Below are positions 57,264-64,000 of a stretch of 64,000 nucleotides of DNA, in pieces (position 1 is the first letter of the stretch; each line of letters opens with the position of its first letter). The stretch lies in the IMG/VR virus record IMGVR_UViG_3300031221_000001, positions 1-64,000 of that record, one strand, 5' to 3'. This stretch comes from a virus. The notes beneath the pieces were generated by a model. That model was not told the origin of the DNA and searched no databases. It saw only the letters and a list, made by a program, of their open reading frames with translations. The position numbers and the translations under genes are program-made.

Positions 57264-58161
57264 AAGGATATACAGACAAATAGGACACTCAAAGATTGTA
57301 GGAGTTGGAGAGGATAGTCCTGTAGTTGGTTTTGGATTTGCAATAATTCCAAACGACATGGACCGATCTACGTATATAAATCGATACTACAAGACAGGAC
57401 TGTGTATGATCGTCAGTACATACAATGAAGTAATTAAAGACGTGAGAGTGCCTCTACACTTACTTCAAGAAATACAGTTTCCACAACAATCAGGAGCGTA
57501 CGGATCATTAGTTTCTTGGAATTGCCAGCCTGTCACGAATCAGATTTCTTTAACAGGAATACATCAAGGACCAGGCAAAATTTTCCTTAAAAAAGAAAAC
57601 GTGTGGACCACTTCTAGAACGATTGCTGGAAAGGGACGAATATCGACTATAACAGACCTCAATACAAAGACTCATACAATCAACAGTCGAAACGACGAGA
57701 GTGTAGAAGGAGGAATCTCGCTGATATCGTCTAGTGAAGTAGGAAAGTCAAAGTTCAGTATATACAATAACGGATCTGCGATACTGGAGACAGATGACAA
57801 ATTAGATGTGGTTTGTGAAAATCAAATATCGATTAAAATAGGATCGGAAAAGCCTAGCCACTTAACTATTGATGGTGAAGGCAACTTATCATACACCGAT
57901 CAGCACGAAAATACGGTCCGGATTACACAAGAAGGAATATTGCAAGAAGCAAAGCTAATTCAGTTAGGCAAGGAGGCCGAGCAAGAAGCTATGCTTTCGG
58001 GAGAATGGAAGACTCTTCAAGAAAAGCTAATTCAAGCGATTCAATCATTGACCGTGCCAACAGCGCTAGGACCGTCAGGAACTCCAATCAATACGCAAGT
58101 GTTTAGTCAAATAGCACAAGAGCTAGATAAAGTGAAATCTAAAAAAGTCACCCTAGAATAA
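57253..58161 (+). CDS. baseplate spike/hub-associated protein, 302 aa
   Basis: The start at 57253 is an ATG overlapping the end of the hub gene; a TTG six codons earlier is less likely. The N-terminal 100 residues look like an OB-fold (VGVGEDSPVVGFGFAIIPND). The C-terminal part has repeated beta segments (STITDLNTKTHTINSRNDES, HLTIDGEGNLSYTDQHENTV) like a gpV/gp5-type spike. It probably sits at the tail tip below the hub. Confidence 0.55.
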   Translation: MKTRRIYRQIGHSKIVGVGEDSPVVGFGFAIIPNDMDRSTYINRYYKTGLCMIVSTYNEVIKDVRVPLHLLQEIQFPQQSGAYGSLVSWNCQPVTNQISLTGIHQGPGKIFLKKENVWTTSRTIAGKGRISTITDLNTKTHTINSRNDESVEGGISLISSSEVGKSKFSIYNNGSAILETDDKLDVVCENQISIKIGSEKPSHLTIDGEGNLSYTDQHENTVRITQEGILQEAKLIQLGKEAEQEAMLSGEWKTLQEKLIQAIQSLTVPTALGPSGTPINTQVFSQIAQELDKVKSKKVTLE

Positions 58162-58622
58162 TGCTTAATCAAAAGATTCTTATACAAGAAATTCGTAAAA
58201 TTGCAGATCAAGAAAGTCCGCAATTCGAACGCTTTCCTAAAACTTCAATCGAAGTTGCTGAGAGATGGTCAAAGGCAATTGACGTATACGCAAAGGCAAT
58301 TGTACCACAATCAACGTCGTCAGCAAAGGCTAGGACAGAAATGATTGCTATAATGAGCACAATCTCTCCTACAGTAGACGGATTAACTATTCTCAGTCAA
58401 GCAATTACTACATACGCTATATCACTAGCGATAGGAATGGGACCTACTTTTGTAGCAGTGCCTCCTACAATTCCGTTAGCACTAGCTTCAGTAGCTCCTG
58501 TAGGTCTGTCAGGAGGATCGTCTGATCAATGCTGTACTCTACTTGGTGAAATTATTGACAAATGGTTCAGATTAGGGATAGCAGTAAATACATCAACGGG
58601 AGCGACTATCGTTTGGAATTAA
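58161..58622 (+). CDS. baseplate-region protein, 153 aa
   Basis: A helical first half and a Gly/Pro/Ala-rich hydrophobic second half (TFVAVPPTIPLALASVAPVG) with a Cys pair. It lies between the spike-like protein and the DUF5675 gene and overlaps the former by one base. No family was identified; it may be a tail-tip accessory. Confidence 0.45.
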   Translation: MLNQKILIQEIRKIADQESPQFERFPKTSIEVAERWSKAIDVYAKAIVPQSTSSAKARTEMIAIMSTISPTVDGLTILSQAITTYAISLAIGMGPTFVAVPPTIPLALASVAPVGLSGGSSDQCCTLLGEIIDKWFRLGIAVNTSTGATIVWN

Positions 58623-58648
58623 ATTAGGATATTTACTGCAAAAATAAT

Positions 58649-59062
58649 ATGAGTCAGAGAATTGTAATAGATCGGTACAGCCCTGAAGAGTCTCAGACAA
58701 TTGGAAAGTTCTACTTATTAGGTCAATCCGACAGTCTCTTGAAGGAGTGGGACTCTATGGAATTGCCATGGCTAAACAATCAACAATATATAAGTTGCGT
58801 TCCTATTGGAATTTACACTGCAATTAGACACTACTCACCAAAGTTTGGAGAATGTCTATGGATTCAAGACGTTCCTGGCAGATCTGAGATATTAGTGCAT
58901 TATGCTAACTATCACTATGACCTACTTGGATGTATTGGTATTGGTCAAGACCTAGCTTACATTGATCAAGATAAAGACATCGACATCACATCTTCTAGAA
59001 AATCAATGAGAGAGTTGATGGAATTAATAGAAGGAGACGCGATAGAGATTGAAATAAAATAA
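58649..59062 (+). CDS. DUF5675-family protein
   Basis: Matches the DUF5675 pattern: FYLLGQSDSLLKEWDSMELP, SCVPIGIYTAIRHYSPKFGE, LWIQDVPGRSEILVHYANYH and DLLGCIGIGQDL. The conserved C-x-P-x-G-x-Y and H/N/C residues suggest an L,D-transpeptidase-like or hydrolase fold, but the function is unproven. The length of 137 aa is typical. In other phages the family lies near lysis or tail genes, so it may act on the cell wall. Confidence 0.75.
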   Translation: MSQRIVIDRYSPEESQTIGKFYLLGQSDSLLKEWDSMELPWLNNQQYISCVPIGIYTAIRHYSPKFGECLWIQDVPGRSEILVHYANYHYDLLGCIGIGQDLAYIDQDKDIDITSSRKSMRELMELIEGDAIEIEIK

Positions 59063-59065
59063 CGC

Positions 59066-59803
59066 ATGGCACTAGAATCAGCACAGCAAATTCAAAAATT
59101 CATAACAGACGCAGGAAAGGCGGGTGCAAACGCACTATTTCCTAATGACTTTGAATATTATGCAATTACGCTTGAATTGACAGATTCTAAAGGAACCACT
59201 GTAGACTACTTGACTTTTCCTGTCAATCCTGAGGGAATTGATTATAATGAAACTAGTTTAGTCAACATTAAAAAGACATTAGGTGGAGTAACTGCACTAG
59301 ATACATCAAGCTTCATTCCAAAAAAATACACAATTACAGGAACGTTTGGTAAAAAGTTTAGATTGCTACTAACAAAGCCTTCCACTAGTGAACTGTCTAC
59401 AGATAAAGGAGTGTACGATAAAATTCAAAGTGGATTAGAAATCAAAACATCTGTATTGAACGCAAAGCTCAAAACAGGGTACGGAACCACAAAGCTATTA
59501 GAGGCAATCATAACAAAGTCTAGCGGATTAGATCAGTACAATCGTCCAATGAGACTGTACTTATACAATCCTACTCTCAATCATAATTTTTTGGTTAAGA
59601 GTCAATCGATCATGTTACATCAAGACAAGCAGGCGTCGAATATGATGTGGAAGTACACACTAACGCTAACAGCAATTGCACCAATCGACAGATTGAAGGT
59701 CGATCAAGATGTAGACTCTTCTCTTTTGAACTCCTCATCAATTTCTGTGTTGAGTAAAGGAGCGAACATTTTAGCTAAGAACATCAAACAAAGCATTTTT
59801 TAA
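59066..59803 (+). CDS. baseplate protein (LysM-less gp53-like candidate), 245 aa
   Basis: Beta-rich with YAITLELTDSKGTTVDYLTF, VNPEGIDYNETSLVNIKKTL and YTLTLTAIAPIDRL. The phrase 'FPVNPEGIDY' followed by a tail-like domain is common in baseplate or tail-tube-initiator proteins of contractile systems. It overlaps the next gene by one base. The exact position in the baseplate is uncertain. Confidence 0.55.
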   Translation: MALESAQQIQKFITDAGKAGANALFPNDFEYYAITLELTDSKGTTVDYLTFPVNPEGIDYNETSLVNIKKTLGGVTALDTSSFIPKKYTITGTFGKKFRLLLTKPSTSELSTDKGVYDKIQSGLEIKTSVLNAKLKTGYGTTKLLEAIITKSSGLDQYNRPMRLYLYNPTLNHNFLVKSQSIMLHQDKQASNMMWKYTLTLTAIAPIDRLKVDQDVDSSLLNSSSISVLSKGANILAKNIKQSIF

Positions 59804-60729
59804 TGGCACTTCCAAACGACATAGTCTCACAATTTCACAAATTGACTAGATATCCATTAGCTGAGTATCTAAATCAATTCGTCGACTTTATTGACGTTGA
59901 TAGAAACAATATTTTAGAATATTATTCGGGAAACGTTGACGTTCCTAATAAAACTAGTTTTGAAAAACTAAACAACTTACTCAAGCACAGCTCGCTAATT
60001 AATGATACGATAGAGAATTATAGAGACAGAATGAATAATGGAGCTTACTGGGAACTTGTTGAGCTTCTATCTAACATAGAAGTCTCTCTCTCAACAATTG
60101 AAAACAGCTCTAAGTGGTTACGATCTACAATTTCAAAAAACAACTTTACTCCACAAGTTGAGTTAAATTATGTACTAAAACAGTTAGAAACGTTAGAGGA
60201 TGCTTCTGTCAAGTCTGGATCCAATGACAAGGACAACGATTGGGTGACTATTGCATTAAGAAATGACCTAGAAGAAGAATTGTACACTCCAGACGGAGGG
60301 AATTCACTACTAATAGGATATCAAAACAAACTGACAGTAAGACTGCAATCAGTTGTTGATAATGTAGTAGGTGAAAAAGCATATGGACTAGACTTCAATA
60401 AAAAGCTGACCTTCAACCAAGAAGGACTTGAGGTGTTAGGCTATAAAGAAACGATGTCTCAGTCCGTCAATGTTCTAGCAAATTTGAGACAAGGAAACAC
60501 TCCAGAATTTCCGCAAGACGGGATTCAAAGTGAGTTAGTTGTTGGAAGCAACAGAGCAGCGATTGCATATCCAGTACTGTTTAGACAGTTTTATGCAACT
60601 TTTAGAAGAGATGATACGTTAAAAGCACTAAGGATAACCAATATAGAAAATACGCAAGAAGCACTTTTATTAGACTTCTCAGTAGAGACTAGATTGGGGG
60701 AAGAAATAGAACAAACAACGCAACTATGA
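59803..60729 (+). CDS. baseplate protein, 308 aa
   Basis: The N-terminal 120 residues are helical (FHKLTRYPLAEYLNQFVDFI, LVELLSNIEVSLSTIENSSK). The C-terminal part is beta-rich (DGGNSLLIGYQNKLTVRLQS, LRITNIENTQEALLLDFSVE). It sits immediately before the J-like wedge gene and overlaps it by four bases, consistent with a wedge component. It has no similarity to a named protein that I can state. Confidence 0.5.
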   Translation: MALPNDIVSQFHKLTRYPLAEYLNQFVDFIDVDRNNILEYYSGNVDVPNKTSFEKLNNLLKHSSLINDTIENYRDRMNNGAYWELVELLSNIEVSLSTIENSSKWLRSTISKNNFTPQVELNYVLKQLETLEDASVKSGSNDKDNDWVTIALRNDLEEELYTPDGGNSLLIGYQNKLTVRLQSVVDNVVGEKAYGLDFNKKLTFNQEGLEVLGYKETMSQSVNVLANLRQGNTPEFPQDGIQSELVVGSNRAAIAYPVLFRQFYATFRRDDTLKALRITNIENTQEALLLDFSVETRLGEEIEQTTQL

Positions 60730-61913
60730 TAACTAGAATTTCGACAATAAACGAACTCAAACAGATATACGTTGAGATCTTATTAAACAAAACAGATAAG
60801 ATAACTAAAATATCTGACGAGAGCGTTAATAATGGCATTGCGTATGGTATTGCTAAGATAGGCCAGAAAGCAGCTAAGGACATAGCACTAGTTGAAAGCC
60901 ACTCCTTTCCGAACAGCGCTTTCGGGAAACACTTAGATCAAGTTGCAGAAAAGAATGGGATTGCGCCTAGATTTGGAGCAAGTCAGTCATCAACTTATTT
61001 AAGGGTAGTGGCTACTCCAGGAACTGAATATGTAGTAGACACTCACACATTCTTCGGAAGCGGAGAGACGTTTGAACTAATTGAAGATGTTACTGTCGGC
61101 ACTGAAGGATATGTGTACGCAAAAGTACGAAGCCAAGATGTGGGACTGAAAACTAATCTTGCAGCACTGACCATAAATACAGTAACTCCACAACCGACAG
61201 GACATTTATTTGTAACAAATGAATATGAAGCTACTGGAGGTAGAAATGTTGAAGGAGATGCGTTATTCAAATTAAGAATTAAGGACGGTGCAAACATTAG
61301 TGCTAGAGGAACCTTAGCGTATATCACTCAAGTATTTTTGAAATTCAACTCAAACATACTTAGCGTATATAGTTATGGGGTGAATGATCAAAATCAAACA
61401 GTACTTGCAATAGCAACGCAGAACGGAGTAGATCTCAATTCAGATGAATTGAGTCAATTATCTGTAGACGTAGCGCCGTATTTAAGTTTGACTGAATTTA
61501 ATTCAGTAACCAACAATAGTATAGGAGTAGAATTGAGAAATGTAGAGTATCAAGAAATAGACATTAGCTTTAGAACGGAGCTGATTCAATCAACCTCTGC
61601 AGACTCAATTAGAAAAGACCTACAAATTAGAATGAGCAAATATTTAGATATAAGAAACTGGAAGGCAGGACAGCAAGTTGAGTGGGATGCTCTGTTACAA
61701 ATAGTCAAAGAACATCCAAGCATAAAATATGTTGCAGATTCATTCTTTTCTCCAAGAAGAGATGTGTATGTTGAGCCAGGAAAGTTTCCTAGGGTTCGAG
61801 GATTTGTGATGCTCGATCTCGATGGTAAATTAATCAATGACAATCAAGGACTGCTAGATCCAATCTTCTATCCGAACGATATAGACTTTAGCTTTCAACA
61901 AACTATACTATAA
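60726..61913 (+). CDS. baseplate wedge protein (gpJ/gp47-like)
   Basis: Key features of the baseplate J family: an N-terminal helix, SHSFPNSAFGKHLDQVAEKN, STYLRVVATPGTEYVVDTHT, then VTVGTEGYVYAKVRSQDVGL, GGRNVEGDALFKLRIKDGAN and AYITQVFLKFNSNILSVYSY, plus the C-terminal LQIRMSKYLDIRNWKAGQQV. The length of 395 aa is normal. J-type wedges link the hub to the sheath and fibres. The next large gene overlaps its stop (TAATG). Confidence 0.82.
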   Translation: MITRISTINELKQIYVEILLNKTDKITKISDESVNNGIAYGIAKIGQKAAKDIALVESHSFPNSAFGKHLDQVAEKNGIAPRFGASQSSTYLRVVATPGTEYVVDTHTFFGSGETFELIEDVTVGTEGYVYAKVRSQDVGLKTNLAALTINTVTPQPTGHLFVTNEYEATGGRNVEGDALFKLRIKDGANISARGTLAYITQVFLKFNSNILSVYSYGVNDQNQTVLAIATQNGVDLNSDELSQLSVDVAPYLSLTEFNSVTNNSIGVELRNVEYQEIDISFRTELIQSTSADSIRKDLQIRMSKYLDIRNWKAGQQVEWDALLQIVKEHPSIKYVADSFFSPRRDVYVEPGKFPRVRGFVMLDLDGKLINDNQGLLDPIFYPNDIDFSFQQTIL

Positions 61914-64000
61914 TGAGTGGAGTCTCCGATTTAACCTCTGCAGGAAAGACTAAGACCATAGTATCTAATCCTAGTGGTCAGGTAAAGAACGCAACTACAT
62001 ACTACAAAGATTGTGGATTGCCTAATACACCTCCAATTTTAGAGGATATTAGAATTAGAATCGACAGCAATTCTACCCATCAGTTCACTACATCAGATTT
62101 TTTGGAAAAATATCAAGATGTAGAAGGCGACTTGCCGTTAAGTGTCGTTGTAACTAGAGTGCCTAATAAAGGAACCTTAAAGCTAAATCAAATTCCAGTA
62201 ATAAATGGTCAAAAGATTTCGTTTTCACAGATAGAGAGCTTGTCATTCACTCCTGCAGAAGGAGGTGGTGGAATTAAATACACTAACTGCAAAGTTCAAA
62301 TTAATGACGATGGGATTGCTCCGAATCCGTTTAGTGTGGTTTCTAAAATAACGTTTGACGTAATTATAAACGAACCACCATCAGTACAAGACAACAGCAT
62401 TTCAATCATAGACGATGAATCCTACACTTTTAAGGTCAACGACTTTCTTATAGGATTCGTTGATAGTCAAAATGATCAGCCATTACAGTTGCAGATACAG
62501 TCTCTTCCAGAACAAGGAATTCTCAGACTTGACGGACAAACGTTAACTGTAGGACAAATAATTGGAATCTCACAAGCACAGCTAATAAGATACATCCCAA
62601 CACAAAATTCATTCGGAACTCCAGTCACTAGCTTCTTATTTGCTGTTAGCGATGAAGGTTCTCAAGAGTTTAGTGAAAGTGCACAAATGTTCATTAACGT
62701 AAACGCCAGGCCACAGTTCAATGGGTCTGTGATTACATTAGAGTTCAATTCTTCGTTCAGATTCTCACAAGACTTTTTTAATCAAAGAACTGTAGATCCT
62801 GACGAAGATGGTTTGAGCGCAATAAAAATAATCAATCCGCCAGCAGTTGGTCAATTGACATTCAAAGGCGTTCAAGTTCAGCAGAATCAAGCAATACCAA
62901 TATCCTCACTAAGTCAATTCGAATTAAAGTACACTCCTATAATAGGACAGTCAGGATACGGATATACTACAATAATATTTCAAGTAAGAGATGCTGATAG
63001 TGAGAGTCCTGCTTGGAGTAACGCTAACACTACGACAGTTAATGTATTGGAAGAAGTCAATGAGCCACCTACAGTTTCTAATGGATTATCATTTACCATA
63101 GAGACCTCAACAGAATATTCATTTACGTGGGCACAGTTTGAGAATGAGTTTGTAGATCCTGAAGGCGATCCTATGCAAACGGTGAGAATAGAATCTCTTC
63201 CACAGATTGGATCTCTAATCTATCTAGGCAATCCAGTTGCGCAAGGAGATGAATTTACACAAGCACAAGTTGCAGATTTGAAATATCAATCGGCACTCGT
63301 AGCTCCTCTAACAGAAGCGTTTAGTTGGTCTGCAGAAGATAGTGTAGGTCAATTTAGCAACATAGGAACAGTGACAGCAACGATAGAGCAGCCAGTACAA
63401 CCTGCTCCAGACACGATAGCGTTAGAAATTGCTGTAGGAGGGTGTAGAGTTGTTGCAAATAATTGGACACCTGCATGGATTTTGGCAACCGACTTTGTAG
63501 AACTTAACACGATAGTGTATTCAGATGAGCTATTAACTCAAAGAGTAAATGGACAAAATCAAATTCACAGAATCAAGCAAATTCCGTTTGTAATTCCAAA
63601 AGAATTTGTAATCAACTCTCAAGGAGAAATTACTTTAGTCAGGAATTGTGGACTTCAAGTATCAGCAGCTTCAGTCGAAGTTGCGCCAGGTAATTGTACC
63701 GATTCGATTGGAGATCTGCAATTTACAGAGCTTTTTTATTCGTCAGGAGCTACTTTGGAAGAAGGAACGATTTTATACACAGAAGATTCGTTGACTACAA
63801 AATTCAATGGTGGTGGAAACGATTATAGATTTAAAAGTGTAAATGGATTGCTAATTGAGCAACTATTTACAATAGAAAGTAATGGAGAAATTGGTAGCGC
63901 AGATGCTTGCATCAATGCTCAAGGATATGACGGAGTGCTTTTAGTCAATGACTGTTCGACTAGTGGAGGACTAAATACCCTAGTTGATTTAACAGATACG
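61913..64000 (+). CDS. large repeat-containing tail/baseplate protein, cut by the window end
   Basis: Open from the ATG at 61913 to the end of the window (at least 696 residues, no stop). At least four cadherin/CalX-like or Ig-like units occur, each with a NEPPSVQD/NEPPTVSN start and a (D)PEGD/DPDEDG motif (SVQDNSISIIDDESYTFKVN, FRFSQDFFNQRTVDPDEDG, FTWAQFENEFVDPEGDPMQT). Cys-containing modules follow (AVGGCRVVANN, VAPGNCTDSIG). Such repeat proteins in tails act as long fibres or adhesins. It directly follows the wedge gene, so it may be a baseplate-attached fibre. Confidence 0.65.
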   Translation, partial: MSGVSDLTSAGKTKTIVSNPSGQVKNATTYYKDCGLPNTPPILEDIRIRIDSNSTHQFTTSDFLEKYQDVEGDLPLSVVVTRVPNKGTLKLNQIPVINGQKISFSQIESLSFTPAEGGGGIKYTNCKVQINDDGIAPNPFSVVSKITFDVIINEPPSVQDNSISIIDDESYTFKVNDFLIGFVDSQNDQPLQLQIQSLPEQGILRLDGQTLTVGQIIGISQAQLIRYIPTQNSFGTPVTSFLFAVSDEGSQEFSESAQMFINVNARPQFNGSVITLEFNSSFRFSQDFFNQRTVDPDEDGLSAIKIINPPAVGQLTFKGVQVQQNQAIPISSLSQFELKYTPIIGQSGYGYTTIIFQVRDADSESPAWSNANTTTVNVLEEVNEPPTVSNGLSFTIETSTEYSFTWAQFENEFVDPEGDPMQTVRIESLPQIGSLIYLGNPVAQGDEFTQAQVADLKYQSALVAPLTEAFSWSAEDSVGQFSNIGTVTATIEQPVQPAPDTIALEIAVGGCRVVANNWTPAWILATDFVELNTIVYSDELLTQRVNGQNQIHRIKQIPFVIPKEFVINSQGEITLVRNCGLQVSAASVEVAPGNCTDSIGDLQFTELFYSSGATLEEGTILYTEDSLTTKFNGGGNDYRFKSVNGLLIEQLFTIESNGEIGSADACINAQGYDGVLLVNDCSTSGGLNTLVDLTDT

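Overview
The window is a contiguous piece of a large, AT-rich tailed-phage genome (or a prophage of such a phage). Essentially every gene is on the + strand, tightly packed, often with ATGA or TAATG overlaps. A tail sheath, tail tube, baseplate wedge and M23-domain hub show a contractile-tailed (myovirus) particle. The host is most likely a member of the Bacteroidota, probably Flavobacteriia. The reasons are promoters with a TTG element about 20 bases upstream of a TAnnTTTG-type box, general absence of Shine-Dalgarno sequences, a leucine-rich-repeat protein of flavobacterial style, and a tRNA-Gln D-arm typical of that group. The large terminase, DNA polymerase and primase are not in the window.

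Layout. (1) 1-14,100: metabolism and host takeover. It holds a DUF2786 protein, a macro-domain protein, an rIIA/rIIB-like pair, dNMP kinase, RNase H, a UvrD-type helicase, a B12-dependent class II ribonucleotide reductase, a metallophosphoesterase and ThyX. (2) 14,100-25,900: accessory region. It holds many short genes, several small membrane proteins, a PD-(D/E)XK-like protein, an ATP-grasp-like protein, an HDAC-family deacetylase and a protein with a GNAT-like domain. Within it, 17,300-18,800 is a string of small foreign-looking ORFs separated by integron attC-like sites, with decayed genes at the edge. (3) 25,890-26,880: an RNA locus of about 1 kb with a complete tmRNA, a tRNA-Gln and several strongly paired elements of unknown identity. 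(4) 26,950-33,740: adhesion region with a collagen-repeat tail fibre, a leucine-rich-repeat protein, a second fibre-like protein and a pair of related membrane proteins. From about 29,800 the codon use (GGT, GCT, TTA) looks more host-like than in the phage core (GGA, AGA). (5) 33,745-46,340: head module with portal, candidate spanin, a Nudix hydrolase, an Mu F-like minor head protein, a prohead protease fused to a scaffold-like tail, and the major capsid protein. (6) 46,350-64,000: connector, tail and baseplate module, ending in a large repeat protein cut by the window edge.

How the parts work together. Ribonucleotide reductase, ThyX and dNMP kinase supply dNTPs, and the helicase and RNase H serve replication. 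The rII pair and macro-domain protein are candidates for countering host responses. Transcription appears to be driven by a family of near-identical promoters, TTGC-N3-AAAGATA-N9-TATCTTTR, at least nine of which carry an inverted repeat of fixed geometry overlapping the -7 box. This points to coordinated control by one regulator. Three intrinsic terminators separate transcription units.

The items most worth following are the dyad promoter family, the RNA locus (a tmRNA with an unusually long predicted tag, a pseudoknotted RNA and other closed RNA domains), the attC-like cassettes inside a phage, and the co-occurrence of an HDAC-fold deacetylase with a GNAT-like protein.
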